Positions 17,351-26,666 of a stretch of 64,000 nucleotides of DNA are shown here, one piece after another; the first letter of the stretch is position 1; the number at the start of each line of letters is the position of its first letter. The stretch is taken from positions 1-64,000 of the forward strand of contig JAIBDD010000013.1 in NCBI GenBank assembly GCA_024679565.1. The letters run 5' to 3'. This stretch comes from Bacteroidota bacterium (lineage in GTDB: Bacteria > Bacteroidota > Bacteroidia > NS11-12g > UBA9320). The position numbers were made by a program, and so were the translations under genes. The notes beneath the pieces are model-generated. The model was not told the DNA's origin, did not search any database, and saw nothing but the letters and a program-made list of their open reading frames with translations.

Positions 17351-17914
17351 TTAGTAATTGTCGCGCTCGTTTTTGAGTCGCTCTCGCAATGTTCTTTTTG
17401 CGTGAAAGAGCTGTGTTCGACTCGTACTAACTGAAATGTTTAACATAGATGCAATTTCTGCGTGTTTGTATCCTTCTATCTCCGACAACGTAAACACCGT
17501 TCTATACCCTTCTGGTAGTGCTGAAATTTCACGTTCCAAAAGCCTAGATGAAAATGTTTGATAAGAGATACCGACGTCGTGTTTTTCTTCAAAACGTTCG
17601 AATCGATTTTCAAAACGAACTTGTTTTGTCGCTTTTCTAATCACGATTGTTTTGATCCAAGACCCAATGGTTCCACTAGACTTAAAAGACTTTAAATCTC
17701 TGAAAACATCAATAAACGCATCTTGTAAAACATCATTCGCCAAATCGGCGTCAGAGGTAATTCTGTAAGCAAGCGTGTACATCGCATTGCAATACGTTTG
17801 GTACAACTCTTTTTGAGCTTTCCGTTCACCTTCTAAGCATCGCTGCAGCAATGTCTTTTCGGTAATGGTCGGTTCAGAAACAGTTAAAGAAGCTGTTGCA
17901 GTATTTGCCATCAT
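17351..17914 (-). CDS. ECF-type RNA polymerase sigma factor
   Basis: A 187-residue sigma-70 family factor of the extracytoplasmic-function class. Region 2 is at about 38-100, with DLANDVLQDAFIDVFRDL, and ends in WIKTIVIRKA. Region 4 is at about 130-180, with LPEGYRTVFTLSEIEGYKHAEIA and a helix-turn-helix (MLNISVSTSRTQLFHAKRTLRERL). There is no region 1 or 3. Starts at 17914 or the adjacent ATG at 17911 are equally possible. It is followed after 19 bases by the VWA membrane protein, whose cytoplasmic end looks like an anti-sigma segment. A TATCTTAG box (7/8 to TAnnTTTG) lies upstream. Confidence 0.9.
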   Translation of the reverse strand: MMANTATASLTVSEPTITEKTLLQRCLEGERKAQKELYQTYCNAMYTLAYRITSDADLANDVLQDAFIDVFRDLKSFKSSGTIGSWIKTIVIRKATKQVRFENRFERFEEKHDVGISYQTFSSRLLEREISALPEGYRTVFTLSEIEGYKHAEIASMLNISVSTSRTQLFHAKRTLRERLKNERDNY

Positions 17915-18068
17915 GTACTCTAAAGGGTCTGTCTAAGATAAAAACGTTGTATGGCGATAAAAAATATTTTTAACGCTTGGCTTGTTTGTCTTGACTAACG
18001 GGTAAATGTATCATTCAACTCTAGTTGATAACACGATCTCCTAAAAGGTAAATGTGGCGGAGTTACTT

Positions 18069-18881
18069 TTACAAAGTGATCGTCACTTTATAACCGCTAT
18101 GGCTGCGCATGTTTAAAACGGTTCCATCATCAAAGATTAAGTATTGCCCTTTGATGCCCATCAGTTTTTTCTCGATTAAAGGAACCTTATCTAACTTCAA
18201 GCTTTTAACTTTTGGGGGGTAAGCGATAACCGGATAATTAATGGCGATTAATTCGTCATTTGAAGAGATATACTGTTTGAATTGGTTTGGTACATGGGCC
18301 TCCATTTCAGCTTTTAGTTCTATCATATCACGTTCTTCAATTTCACCTTTAAGCATTTTTTGCCAACTGGTTTTATCTGAAATAAAGTCCTTTAATGCGA
18401 CTTCAATCAATCCAGCGGCTTGTCGGTAAGGTGTTTGAGCTAATCTAATCGCCTTTACAGCACCTTGATCCATCCAACGTGTAGGTATTTGTGTGTTTCT
18501 CGTTACGCCAACTTTAACACCAGCAGTTTGCGCTAAGTAAACCGTATGTGGCGTCATGTGATTTTTCATTTCCCATTCGAAATCCCGTAGCGCAATCCCT
18601 TCATGTATACGACTTAATTCGGGGCGAATAATACTTGGGGAAGCATGGGGAGAGTTCATAAATGCATCGTAACTCATGCCTTCACCAAAAGCTTTTTTTA
18701 TCTTCTTACCGGTTACCACGCAGTTAATCTCATGCAGAAAGGAAATCTGAATGTCTTTTCCAACAGCTTGATTTAGGCCAATAGGGTCAGTTCTTTCCAA
18801 GTTGTCATACAGTCGCAACCCATATTGAACAGTGTCTTGTAGTGCCGTAGCCATCTTCCTGATATTTCCGGTGTATCGCAT
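18069..18881 (-). CDS. DUF2797 family protein
   Basis: A 270-residue soluble protein. The segment VKVGVTRNTQIPTRWMDQGA followed by AGLIEVALKDFISDKTSWQKML is characteristic of DUF2797, a family related to GIY-YIG-type folds; its function is unknown. A cysteine in NCVVTGKK and conserved histidines in the first half could bind metal, but only part of such a site is visible. The ATG at 18879-18881 is preceded, four bases away, by TAACTTCG (7/8 to the -7 consensus), so the transcript may be leaderless. It is divergent from the M14 peptidase gene. Confidence 0.75.
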   Translation of the reverse strand: MRYTGNIRKMATALQDTVQYGLRLYDNLERTDPIGLNQAVGKDIQISFLHEINCVVTGKKIKKAFGEGMSYDAFMNSPHASPSIIRPELSRIHEGIALRDFEWEMKNHMTPHTVYLAQTAGVKVGVTRNTQIPTRWMDQGAVKAIRLAQTPYRQAAGLIEVALKDFISDKTSWQKMLKGEIEERDMIELKAEMEAHVPNQFKQYISSNDELIAINYPVIAYPPKVKSLKLDKVPLIEKKLMGIKGQYLIFDDGTVLNMRSHSGYKVTITL

Positions 18882-18961
18882 CAGGCGAAGTTAGCCAAGT
18901 TGACTTATTCTGGAATAAACTTTTACTTATTCGAACACCGCATTAGTCTCAACTCTTGGCT

Positions 18962-18969
18962 TAATTTTG
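18962..18969 (+). promoter_or_regulatory. Promoter -7 box of the M14 peptidase gene
   Basis: TAATTTTG is an exact TAnnTTTG match. Four bases (ccgc) separate it from the ATG at 18974, giving a predicted leaderless transcript. No clear TTG -33 element is visible. Confidence 0.55.
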
Positions 18970-18973
18970 CCGC

Positions 18974-20728
18974 ATGTTGAACAGGTTATCATTATTGGTT
19001 TTTGGCTGCTTAGCTGTCGCATCTTGCTCAAAAGTGGAGAAGAAGGAGGCACCGCAGCCACCATTTTTGTTATCGGAAACAAAAAACGAAACACCAACTT
19101 ACGAAGACGGAATCGCATATTGGGAACAAATGGCTGACCATTACAAGGAAATTGAAATATATAAGTACGGAATGACTGATGCGGGTTATCCATTACATGT
19201 AGTGGTAATAGATGGTGAGCGACCATTGCCTATTGGTGCATATAAAACAAGTATGAAACAAACCTTGTTGATCTCAAACGCTATTCATGCCGGAGAACCG
19301 GATGGAGTAGATGCGTCCATGTTGTTGGCTCATGATTTAATGACTAAGCCAAGGTCTAAAAAACTTCTAGAAAATACCTCAGTGGTGATTATACCATTTT
19401 ATAATATCGGAGGTGTCATAAATAGAAACAGCCATTCTAGGGCAAACCAAAACGGGCCGGAGGCTTATGGTTTTAGAGGGAATGCGCAAAACCTTGACTT
19501 GAATCGTGATTTTGTGAAATGTGATTCTAAAAATGCACTGAGTTTTGCAACCTTAATCAACGAGTTGGACCCAGACTTTTATATCGAAACACATGTGAGT
19601 AATGGCGCCGATTATCCATATACGATTACCTATTTGCCAGCACAAGAAGATAAAATAGGCTTGAGTGTTGGGAGCCATATGCGAACCGAATGGACTCCAT
19701 TTATAACCAAAAAGGTTTCGGCTGCAGGGTTTAAAATATTTCCATATTTAAATGTACATGGAACAACACCTGATCAGGGGTTTGGTACTTTTTATGATTC
19801 GCCAAGATATTCAACAGGCTTCTTAACCTTGCGGCAAACGCCTGGCTATATCACAGAAACACATATGCTTAAGCCTTATCAAAAAAGAGTCGAGTCAACC
19901 TATGAGTTTATCCATGCCTGTGTTGAGTTGTTGAGCGCGCAGAGTATCCGTTCAGTAGTTGATAAATCTAGAAAGGCTGTTCAAACAACTGTTGATTTTC
20001 CTCTTGATTGGGCGATAGATTCGACCAAGGCAACAGAGATTGCATTTGATGGATATAAGTCAGGGTATAAAAAAAGCGAGGTAACAGGAGAGCCGCGTTT
20101 GTTTTATGATCCTGCCCAACCTTATTCAGCGAATATTCCGTACTATCCTGCATTAAAACCAACTAAGCGTGTAACAGCACCAGAATATTACATTCTTAAG
20201 AAGGGGTATACAGCAGTAGAAGAAAGGTTAAGGGCAAACGGTGTTGTGTTAAAGCCATTTGATAAAGACACTGTAATCACTTTAGAGGTATACCACATAG
20301 ATACTTTCTCTTCGGCAAAACAGCCATACGAAAGTCACTACTACCATTTTAACACACGTGTAAAAGCCGGTATTTCTGAAGTGCAAATTCGTAAAGGAGA
20401 TTGGCTAATTCCATTGGACAATATTCACCGTAGATTTTTGATTGAAGTGCTAGAGCCAGAGGGTCCTGATTCTTATTTTAATTGGAATTTCTTTGATGCA
20501 ATCCTGCAACAAAAGGAATGGTACTCGGCGTACGTGTTTGAAGATGAAGCTGCAGATTTACTACATGCCGATGCCGAGTTAAAGGCAGAGTTTGATCAAA
20601 GGAAAACAGACTTAGATGGGTTCTCGAAAAATCCTCAAGCACAGTTATACTGGATATACACCCATAGCAAAAGATACGAGAAAGAACATTTATGTTACCC
20701 CGTTTTTCGTGGAATTGTAGGTTGTTAA
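18974..20728 (+). CDS. M14-family zinc carboxypeptidase lipoprotein
   Basis: A 584-residue metallopeptidase of the M14 family. The zinc ligands are H105 and E108 in HAGEPDG and probably H207 in FYIETH. The conserved NLDLNRDF, with its substrate-binding Arg, is at 173-180, and the C-terminal ITETHML segment (about residue 297-303) probably holds the catalytic Glu. Residues 1-18 form a lipoprotein signal with lipobox VASC (C18), so the enzyme is membrane-anchored outside the cytoplasm, where it would trim C-terminal residues from peptides or peptidoglycan stems. The region after about residue 310 is not assigned. Its stop overlaps the stop of the convergent M61 gene by 4 bases. Confidence 0.85.
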   Translation: MLNRLSLLVFGCLAVASCSKVEKKEAPQPPFLLSETKNETPTYEDGIAYWEQMADHYKEIEIYKYGMTDAGYPLHVVVIDGERPLPIGAYKTSMKQTLLISNAIHAGEPDGVDASMLLAHDLMTKPRSKKLLENTSVVIIPFYNIGGVINRNSHSRANQNGPEAYGFRGNAQNLDLNRDFVKCDSKNALSFATLINELDPDFYIETHVSNGADYPYTITYLPAQEDKIGLSVGSHMRTEWTPFITKKVSAAGFKIFPYLNVHGTTPDQGFGTFYDSPRYSTGFLTLRQTPGYITETHMLKPYQKRVESTYEFIHACVELLSAQSIRSVVDKSRKAVQTTVDFPLDWAIDSTKATEIAFDGYKSGYKKSEVTGEPRLFYDPAQPYSANIPYYPALKPTKRVTAPEYYILKKGYTAVEERLRANGVVLKPFDKDTVITLEVYHIDTFSSAKQPYESHYYHFNTRVKAGISEVQIRKGDWLIPLDNIHRRFLIEVLEPEGPDSYFNWNFFDAILQQKEWYSAYVFEDEAADLLHADAELKAEFDQRKTDLDGFSKNPQAQLYWIYTHSKRYEKEHLCYPVFRGIVGC

Positions 20729-22494
20729 TTCAACCAGACTTTTTGGAATTTCTTTTGCTCTTCGGTTAAAACTTCTTCAGCAGTAATCTCATATTTAACG
20801 GTTTCACTTTTCTTAAGTGCTGCTTTCGCACCATACATTCTCCCGTCACGTGCGTAAACTAGGTCAACCTCAGTGTCTGTATTATAACCAGGAACGCTTG
20901 TGTTGATTTTGTCAATTATACGCCAACCATTTATGGATATGAGTTCGTCGTTAACGCTTAACCCAGCTTCCGCTGCACTACTGCCTGAGCGGACAAATGA
21001 TATAACGCATTTTCCGTTTTCTGATTTTGTTGTTATACCTAAAGAAGGCTTTTCTTCTGCTTTGTTGATCAAGGCGTAGCCAGTTGTTTTTAGGTAGTCG
21101 TCATAAGGCAATGCTTCAGTAGTCTTGGTGTAGCGATCAAAGAAGTCATTCATCGGTTTGCCGCAAACATCAGCGCAAGTTTCAACAAATTCGGAGTAAC
21201 TGAAACCGCGATTGAGGTCTTTGTAATACCTGTTAAATAAGGTAAGCATGACGTCATCTAGTCGTTTGTCTCCATTGGTAGAACTGAAGATTTCTACATC
21301 CAACATCCACGCCACGAGCATGCCTTTATTGTAATAGGAAATCGTGACGTTGTTACTGTTCTCATTTGAGAGATACGCTTTCACCCAAGCCAATTTACTC
21401 GATTGGTCTAAGGACATAACGTTCTTGCCTGGCTGATTTTCTAACCGGTTAATGTTATAGGCCACCGCTTTGAGGTAGCTTTCATCAGTGTGGAAGCCAG
21501 CTCTTTTTAAAAACAAGTCGTCAAAGTAAGACGTAATACCTTCTGCTACCCATAGTAGATCCGTATAATTCTCTTTGTTGTAATCGAATGGGCCTAATTC
21601 AATTGGCCGTATCCTTTTTACATTCCATAAATGGAAATATTCGTGAGAAATAAGTCCTAAAAACTTAAGATAAGGCTCCTCTTTATCATACACCCATCTA
21701 TTGACCTGACTTGTTTGACAGTTGAGGTGTTCGAGTCCGCCACCACCTTTGTCAACGTTTTGGATGAAGTGAATGTACTGATCGCTCGGATGCTTGTTAT
21801 CAAACATCTTCGCTTCCTCATCCGTTATTTTCTTAAAATCCGAGGTCACCTTTCCCATGTCGTAGTTGCCAGTTCCTATCATTACAATCGTATGTGGCAC
21901 GCCGGCTGTGTGGTATGTGTTTATGTCAAAGTTTCCTAACGCGACTGGGCTGTCGGCCAATAAGTCGTAATTGGCACATTCGAAAGTATGGTTCGCCTTC
22001 TTACTTCTTGGCAAGGGCATTTCAATATTCTTCCATTGCTCAAGCGGTTTGAACAAAATCTCGATTTGTTCATTTTCATAACCCTCGGCATATATAAAAG
22101 CGCTTGGGCCATGTAAAAAAGCCATGTGTTGGTCTATATAACTTGTCCTTACGCCAAGTTTAAAGGCGTACAATTCGTAGGTGAAACGCAATTTGTCGCC
22201 TTTTTTAGCGGCACATTCCCATGTGTTTTTATCTATGCGAACTGGGTTTGATGAGCCATCACCAGCCTCATACCACACCTTGTCTACATGTTGAGAAAAC
22301 TCCCGAACCTTATATGACCCTGGTGTCCATACAGGCATGCTGAACCGAACAACGTTTGATTTTGCCTTATCAACTTCGATAGTTATTTGTGCATAGTGTT
22401 GATTTGCTTTTGGGAATGACACCTCGTAATTAACCGAGGCATTTAAGTTCGATGCTACCATGTAAATGAATATTAAAGATATAGTGTACCGCAT
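20725..22494 (-). CDS. M61-family aminopeptidase with PDZ domain
   Basis: A 589-residue member of M61 (glycyl aminopeptidase-like). Zinc ligands H284 and H288 lie in HEYFHLWNVKRIRP, with E318 in LLWVAEGITSYFDDL. A signal peptide (about 1-19) suggests a periplasmic location. The N-terminal 170 residues are the beta-rich M61 domain. A PDZ domain at about 485-560 contains SLGI and GLSVNDELISINGW, which may recruit substrates. A CATATTTG box (7/8 to TAnnTTTG, minus strand, 22512-22519) lies 17 bases before the ATG. It is convergent with the M14 gene, sharing 4 bases at the stops. Confidence 0.9.
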   Translation of the reverse strand: MRYTISLIFIYMVASNLNASVNYEVSFPKANQHYAQITIEVDKAKSNVVRFSMPVWTPGSYKVREFSQHVDKVWYEAGDGSSNPVRIDKNTWECAAKKGDKLRFTYELYAFKLGVRTSYIDQHMAFLHGPSAFIYAEGYENEQIEILFKPLEQWKNIEMPLPRSKKANHTFECANYDLLADSPVALGNFDINTYHTAGVPHTIVMIGTGNYDMGKVTSDFKKITDEEAKMFDNKHPSDQYIHFIQNVDKGGGGLEHLNCQTSQVNRWVYDKEEPYLKFLGLISHEYFHLWNVKRIRPIELGPFDYNKENYTDLLWVAEGITSYFDDLFLKRAGFHTDESYLKAVAYNINRLENQPGKNVMSLDQSSKLAWVKAYLSNENSNNVTISYYNKGMLVAWMLDVEIFSSTNGDKRLDDVMLTLFNRYYKDLNRGFSYSEFVETCADVCGKPMNDFFDRYTKTTEALPYDDYLKTTGYALINKAEEKPSLGITTKSENGKCVISFVRSGSSAAEAGLSVNDELISINGWRIIDKINTSVPGYNTDTEVDLVYARDGRMYGAKAALKKSETVKYEITAEEVLTEEQKKFQKVWLN

Positions 22495-22602
22495 GATTTA
22501 ATTTATGGATGCAAATATGTCTTAAAAAGATTGTTAGGTGCACGTTTATATCGACAGACAAACAGTCTTTATCTTTTACTGTTTTACTAAACAGGCATTT
22601 GT

Positions 22603-22610
22603 TATTTTTG
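22603..22610 (+). promoter_or_regulatory. Promoter -7 box of pdhB
   Basis: TATTTTTG matches TAnnTTTG exactly and lies 17 bases upstream of the chosen pdhB ATG at 22628. This supports that start over the longer in-frame start at 22538. Confidence 0.6.
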
Positions 22611-22627
22611 CCGCACATTTCAGAGAT

Positions 22628-23605
22628 ATGAGAACCATACAGTTTAGAGAAGCACTTAGAGAAGCATTGTCAGAGGAGATGCGAAGAGACGAAAAAGTCT
22701 TTTTGATGGGAGAGGAAGTTGCTGAATACAACGGGGCTTACAAAGTGAGTCAAGGAATGTTAGAAGAGTTTGGTGAAAAGCGTGTGATCGATACACCTAT
22801 TGCAGAACTTGGTTTTGCAGGAATTGCCGTGGGTGCAGCAATGAATGGGTTAAGACCCATAGTCGAGTTCATGACGTTCAATTTTTCCTTGGTCGCGATA
22901 GACCAGGTAATCAATTCAGCGGCCAAAATGAATTCAATGAGTGGAGGTCAATTTACTTGCCCAATGGTATTTAGAGGCCCTACGGGTAGTGCAGGGCAGT
23001 TAGGTGCGCAACACTCTCAAAACTTCGAAAATTGGTATGCAAATACACCTGGCTTAAAAGTAGTTGTTCCATCAAACCCTTACGATGCTAAAGGTTTGTT
23101 AAAATCAGCTATTAGGGATAACGATCCTGTTATCTTTATGGAAAGTGAGCAGATGTATGGTTTGAAATGGGAAGTGCCTGAAGAAGAATATTTACTTCCG
23201 ATCGGACAGGCGCATGTGGTGCAGGAAGGCACAGATGTTACTATTGTCTCGTTCGGTAAAATGATGCGTGTATTAGAAGACGCTGATAAAGCGTTGAAGC
23301 AAGACGGCATATCTGCTGAGATAATTGATCTGAGGTCGGTAAGACCATTGGATATTGAGACTATCGTAAAGAGCGTTCAAAAAACCAATAGACTGGTAAT
23401 TGTTGAAGAAGCGTGGCCTTTAGCGAGTATTTCTTCTGAGATAACCTATGGTGTTCAAAAGAATGCGTTTGACTATTTAGACGCACCTATAGCACGTGTA
23501 ACAAGCAGAGACGTACCATTGCCATACGCACCAACATTGGTTGAGGCATACTTGCCCAATGTGCATCGTATTGTTGAAGCAGTAAAGCAAGTGTCTTACG
23601 CTTAA
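22628..23605 (+). CDS. pdhB: Pyruvate dehydrogenase E1 component, beta subunit
   Basis: E1-beta of the pyruvate dehydrogenase complex, which works with E1-alpha and thiamine diphosphate to decarboxylate pyruvate in the cytoplasm. The N-terminus MRTIQFREALREALSEEM, then GEEVAEYNGAYKVSQGML, the IDTPIAELGFAGIAVGAAMNG motif and the C-terminal VPLPYAPTLVEAYLPN are typical; the 325-residue length fits. I start at ATG 22628 because the longer frame adds 30 residues unlike the family and runs through the promoter box at 22603. The E1-alpha gene is not adjacent. A branched-chain 2-oxoacid E1-beta is the main alternative. Confidence 0.9.
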   Translation: MRTIQFREALREALSEEMRRDEKVFLMGEEVAEYNGAYKVSQGMLEEFGEKRVIDTPIAELGFAGIAVGAAMNGLRPIVEFMTFNFSLVAIDQVINSAAKMNSMSGGQFTCPMVFRGPTGSAGQLGAQHSQNFENWYANTPGLKVVVPSNPYDAKGLLKSAIRDNDPVIFMESEQMYGLKWEVPEEEYLLPIGQAHVVQEGTDVTIVSFGKMMRVLEDADKALKQDGISAEIIDLRSVRPLDIETIVKSVQKTNRLVIVEEAWPLASISSEITYGVQKNAFDYLDAPIARVTSRDVPLPYAPTLVEAYLPNVHRIVEAVKQVSYA

Positions 23606-23649
23606 ATCTAAACACAGAATCTAATGTGTTAGTTGTTAGGGATTTATCC

Positions 23650-23679
23650 TTGACAATGTCATAAGTTTTCTTATCTTTG
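23650..23679 (+). promoter_or_regulatory. Promoter of the outer-membrane-type protein gene
   Basis: TTG at 23650-23652, a 19-base spacer, and TATCTTTG at 23672-23679 form a full Bacteroidota promoter. The box is 43 bases before the ATG at 23723. The paralogous gene downstream has the same TATCTTTG box. Confidence 0.75.
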
Positions 23680-23722
23680 ACTTCATTCTTCGAAAGAAGA
23701 TTGACTACTACTACGTATTAAG

Positions 23723-24652
23723 ATGAAGATTAGTGCCAAAACAATGGCTGTTGGCCTATGTTTTGCGTTGGGTTCTCTGACGCAAGTATCTGCTCAAATA
23801 ATTTCTTATAAAAGAAACGCACTTGAATTAAAAGTAGGTGTTGGTGGTACGCTCTTTTTTGGTGATTTAGGTGGAAGTAAAGGAGGGCGAAAAGATGGTT
23901 TCTTTGATTATGACGTAGAATCGATGCGTGGTAATACTTCCTTTGGTTTAAAGTTTAACTTTACCAATCGTATTTCGTTAAGAACCGATATGTGTTATGC
24001 TCAGGTTGTTGGTAGCGATGCTTTTAGTGGAGACCCAGGTAGGTTCAAACGAAACTTAAGTTTTAGGTCTGATATTTTCGAATTGTCGTTAACTCCGGAA
24101 TTTGTTATTTACAACTTGTCGAAGCTAGGCCGAAAGAAAACGGCGACTTCAGAGTTGTATGGTTTTGCTGGATTTGGTATACTAAAATTTAACCCACAAG
24201 CTGAGATTAATGGCGTTTGGTACGATCTTCAACCACTTGGAACCGAAGGGCAAGGCTTAAAATCTGGTACCAAGTTATATAGCTTACAATCTTGGGTAAT
24301 TCCTTTTGGTGTGGGGTATAGAAAAAACATCGGACGAAAAACGTATGTTGGAATCGAACTAAGTATGCGTAAGTCATTCACGGATTACATCGACGATGTT
24401 AGTACGTCATACTATAGCCCAGATGCGCTTCTGGAAGAACGTGGTGAGGCCTCAGCTATATTAAGCGACAGGACGATAGGTGAATCCGCAAATACGGGAG
24501 CAAGTCGAGGTAACTCTAGCAATAACGATAACTACAGCTTTGTTCAAGTAACGTTTAGCAGAAGCATAGGTAAACAAGATGCCAATGCTTCAAAGATGGA
24601 TAAGTTTTTTGCCAAGTTTAAAACTAGAGATAAATGCCCAGCCTTCAGGTAA
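23723..24652 (+). CDS. Outer-membrane beta-barrel protein (DUF6089-like)
   Basis: A 309-residue protein with a signal peptide (1-24, ending VSAQ) and alternating hydrophobic strands typical of an 8-to-10-strand outer-membrane barrel: VGVGGTLFFGDLGG, SFGLKFNFTNRISLRTDM, then GFGILKF and VGYRKNIGRKTYVGIELSMRKSFTDYIDDV. The pattern resembles the DUF6089/PorT-like Bacteroidota barrels; function is unknown. A lysine-, cysteine-containing C-terminus (FKTRDKCPAFR) is shared with the paralogue next door. The two genes arose by tandem duplication. The stop is at 24652, followed by 133 bases before the second copy. Confidence 0.75.
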   Translation: MKISAKTMAVGLCFALGSLTQVSAQIISYKRNALELKVGVGGTLFFGDLGGSKGGRKDGFFDYDVESMRGNTSFGLKFNFTNRISLRTDMCYAQVVGSDAFSGDPGRFKRNLSFRSDIFELSLTPEFVIYNLSKLGRKKTATSELYGFAGFGILKFNPQAEINGVWYDLQPLGTEGQGLKSGTKLYSLQSWVIPFGVGYRKNIGRKTYVGIELSMRKSFTDYIDDVSTSYYSPDALLEERGEASAILSDRTIGESANTGASRGNSSNNDNYSFVQVTFSRSIGKQDANASKMDKFFAKFKTRDKCPAFR

Positions 24653-24768
24653 GTGGCAGATATCGTCATGAAAAGTTCTTGTTTCGGTTTAAATGCCAAG
24701 CCAATATTTTGAGACGCCTTTAGGTGCGGATAACCCGCGCAGTCTATTAAATAGTCGTTAATCTGCAT

Positions 24769-24776
24769 TATCTTTG
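24769..24776 (+). promoter_or_regulatory. Promoter -7 box of the second paralogue
   Basis: TATCTTTG, identical to the box before the first paralogue, is followed after 9 bases by the ATG at 24786. The TTG inside this box should not be taken as a start codon. Confidence 0.6.
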
Positions 24777-24785
24777 GCTAGCGCG

Positions 24786-25653
24786 ATGTTTTCACTTCAA
24801 TTACTTGTATACAAATTGTATAAACGGAGAGTATTCCGATTATTGATGCTGTGTGTTTGTTTTTTTAGTGGAAATCAGGGGTATGGGCAAGTATTAAGCT
24901 ACAGTAGAAATGCACTAGAATTAAAAGGCGCCGTTGGGATGTCCTTTTTTCTGGGAGATCTTGGTGGAAGCCAAGGGGGGAGGAAAGATGGCTTCTTTGA
25001 TTTTGACATCCAATCTATTCGAGGTAATGCCTCGGTTGGCTTAAAGTTTGACTTTTCAAATCGGATAGGGTTAAGAACGGATCTCAGTTTTGCTCAGGTG
25101 TTTGGCAGCGATAAATTCAGTGAAGATGCTGGTAGGAGAAATCGAAACTTAAGCTTTAAATCCAATATTTATGAACTTACAGTGGCTCCCGAAATAGTTT
25201 TGGTCAATTTGTCTTCGTTAGGTCGTAATAAGTTGGCGACATCCGAATTCTATGCTTTTGGTGGTTTTGGCTTTATGCGATACAATCCAAAGGCTGAGTT
25301 AAATGGCGTATGGCATGGGATATCGACACAATATTGGGGAAAAGACCTACATCGGTGTCGAGTTGTCTATGCGTAAATCATATACAGACTATATAGACGA
25401 CGTGAGTGGCACATATTATGATGTAGCTTTGCTTAATGAGAGTCGAGGGCCTTTAGCCGCCGCCTTAAGTGATCGTAAATTAGATGGGCCAGCTAATCCC
25501 TACTCAGGCCGAGGAAATCCCAATAACAACGACAATTACGCGTTTATGCAATTTACCTTTAGTCGGTCAATTGGAAAAATAGAGGCAAACGCTTCCGTTA
25601 TTGGCCAATTTTTCTCCGGTTTAAGGGCAAAAGATAAATGCCCAGACTATTGA
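24786..25653 (+). pseudogene. Frameshifted paralogue of the outer-membrane barrel gene
   Basis: The first part (ATG 24786, frame open to 25376) has a signal peptide and matches the neighbour at 23723: ALELKGAVGMSFFLGDLGG, then NRIGLRTDLSFAQVFGSD and NGVW. Directly after NGVW (near 25310) the match jumps by about 28 residues and changes frame. The second frame (to 25653) continues GMGYRHNIGEKTYIGVELSMRKS and ends FSGLRAKDKCPDY, matching the neighbour's C-terminus. About 3n+2 bases (roughly 83-86) seem to be missing relative to an intact copy, perhaps between the short repeats GTATGG and TATGGC. The reading frame is broken; a sequencing gap is the other explanation. The promoter is intact. Confidence 0.75.
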
Positions 25654-25753
25654 TAAAATCGGTTTATTTTTTTTAATATCCATTGGTTTTTTTCTAAAAA
25701 ACTTGGCCTATTGAAATAGGTGTAAAATCCTGTTAAAAATTTATTCAACATCG

Positions 25754-25784
25754 TTTGATTAATTGTGTCAAAAAACTACCTTTG
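25754..25784 (+). promoter_or_regulatory. Promoter of the ribosomal-protein supercluster (before rpsL)
   Basis: TTTG at 25754-25757, a 19-base spacer, and TACCTTTG at 25777-25784 form a complete Bacteroidota promoter. The predicted transcription start is about 25-30 bases before the rpsL ATG at 25817. It is the main promoter of the block that runs to rplQ. Confidence 0.85.
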
Positions 25785-25816
25785 CACTCCTTTTAAAAAT
25801 ACGGACAGAGAATAAT

Positions 25817-26191
25817 ATGCCTACAATTCAGCAATTAGTAAGGAAAGGACGCGTTTCAAGCACGACTAAAAGTAAGTCGCCTGCATTGAATTCGTGCCCT
25901 CAAAGACGGGGTGTTTGTACACGTGTGTACACAACAACACCTAAGAAGCCAAACTCGGCAATGAGAAAAGTTGCCAGAGTGCGTCTAACAAACGGAAAAG
26001 AAGTGAATGCTTACATCCCTGGTGAAGGTCACAACTTGCAGGAGCACAGTATTGTTTTGGTACGTGGAGGAAGAGTAAAAGATTTACCTGGTGTTCGTTA
26101 TCACATTGTACGTGGTGCATTAGATACTGCCGGAGTGGATGGAAGAACACAAAGAAGAAGTAAGTACGGAGCTAAAAGACCTAAGAAATAA
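25817..26191 (+). CDS. rpsL: 30S ribosomal protein S12
   Basis: S12 of the decoding centre. The start [12 protein letters not shown] is at 25817; the in-frame codons upstream from 25763 are leader. Conserved stretches [19 protein letters not shown] and [12 protein letters not shown] are intact, including the KKPNS loop with the lysines changed in streptomycin-resistant strains (wild-type here). It is 124 residues, the usual length. It is first in the supercluster and overlaps the rpsG ATG by one base. Confidence 0.98.
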   Translation: MPTIQQLVRKGRVSSTTKSKSPALNSCPQRRGVCTRVYTTTPKKPNSAMRKVARVRLTNGKEVNAYIPGEGHNLQEHSIVLVRGGRVKDLPGVRYHIVRGALDTAGVDGRTQRRSKYGAKRPKK

Positions 26192-26664
26192 TGAGAAAGT
26201 CGAGCGCTAAAAAAAGACCGTTATTGCCGGATCCTAAGTTTAATGATAAAACAGTAACACGTTTTATTAACAACATGATGTGGGGAGGTAAAAAAGAGTT
26301 GGCAAGAAAAATATTTTACGATGCTATTGCGATTGTAGATTCTAAGTCCGAAGAAGAAGAAGGAATCGAAGTATTTAGAAAAGCATTGAATAATGTGATG
26401 CCAGCTGTTGAGGTAAAAGCAAGAAGAGTTGGTGGTTCAACTTTCCAAATTCCAATTGAAGTTCACCCAGAACGTAAAATTGCATTAGGAATGAAGTGGA
26501 TGATCAAATATGCTAGATCAAGAAACGAAAAATCAATGGCGGAAAAATTAGCTGGAGAAGTATTAGCTGCTTCTAAAAGTGAAGGTTCGTCAGTTAAGAA
26601 AAAAGAAGACATGCACAAAATGGCGGAAGCTAACAAGGCATTCTCACATTTTAGAGCAAGATAG
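26191..26664 (+). CDS. rpsG: 30S ribosomal protein S7
   Basis: S7 organises the head of the 30S subunit and binds 16S rRNA at the exit side. [17 protein letters not shown] and [18 protein letters not shown] are diagnostic, and the 157-residue length is normal. It sits between rpsL and fusA, with two bases before fusA, as in most bacterial str operons. In other bacteria S7 represses its own operon; no such site was identified here. Confidence 0.98.
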   Translation: MRKSSAKKRPLLPDPKFNDKTVTRFINNMMWGGKKELARKIFYDAIAIVDSKSEEEEGIEVFRKALNNVMPAVEVKARRVGGSTFQIPIEVHPERKIALGMKWMIKYARSRNEKSMAEKLAGEVLAASKSEGSSVKKKEDMHKMAEANKAFSHFRAR

Positions 26665-26666
26665 TA

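Noticed and set aside
22538-22627. Longer N-terminus for pdhB
   Set aside because: The 30 extra residues do not fit the family, and the frame runs through the TATTTTTG promoter box at 22603-22610. The standard MRTIQFREAL start at 22628 is better.
25763-25816. Longer N-terminus of S12
   Set aside because: S12 begins MPTIQQL in other bacteria. The extra codons overlap the promoter region (TACCTTTG at 25777).
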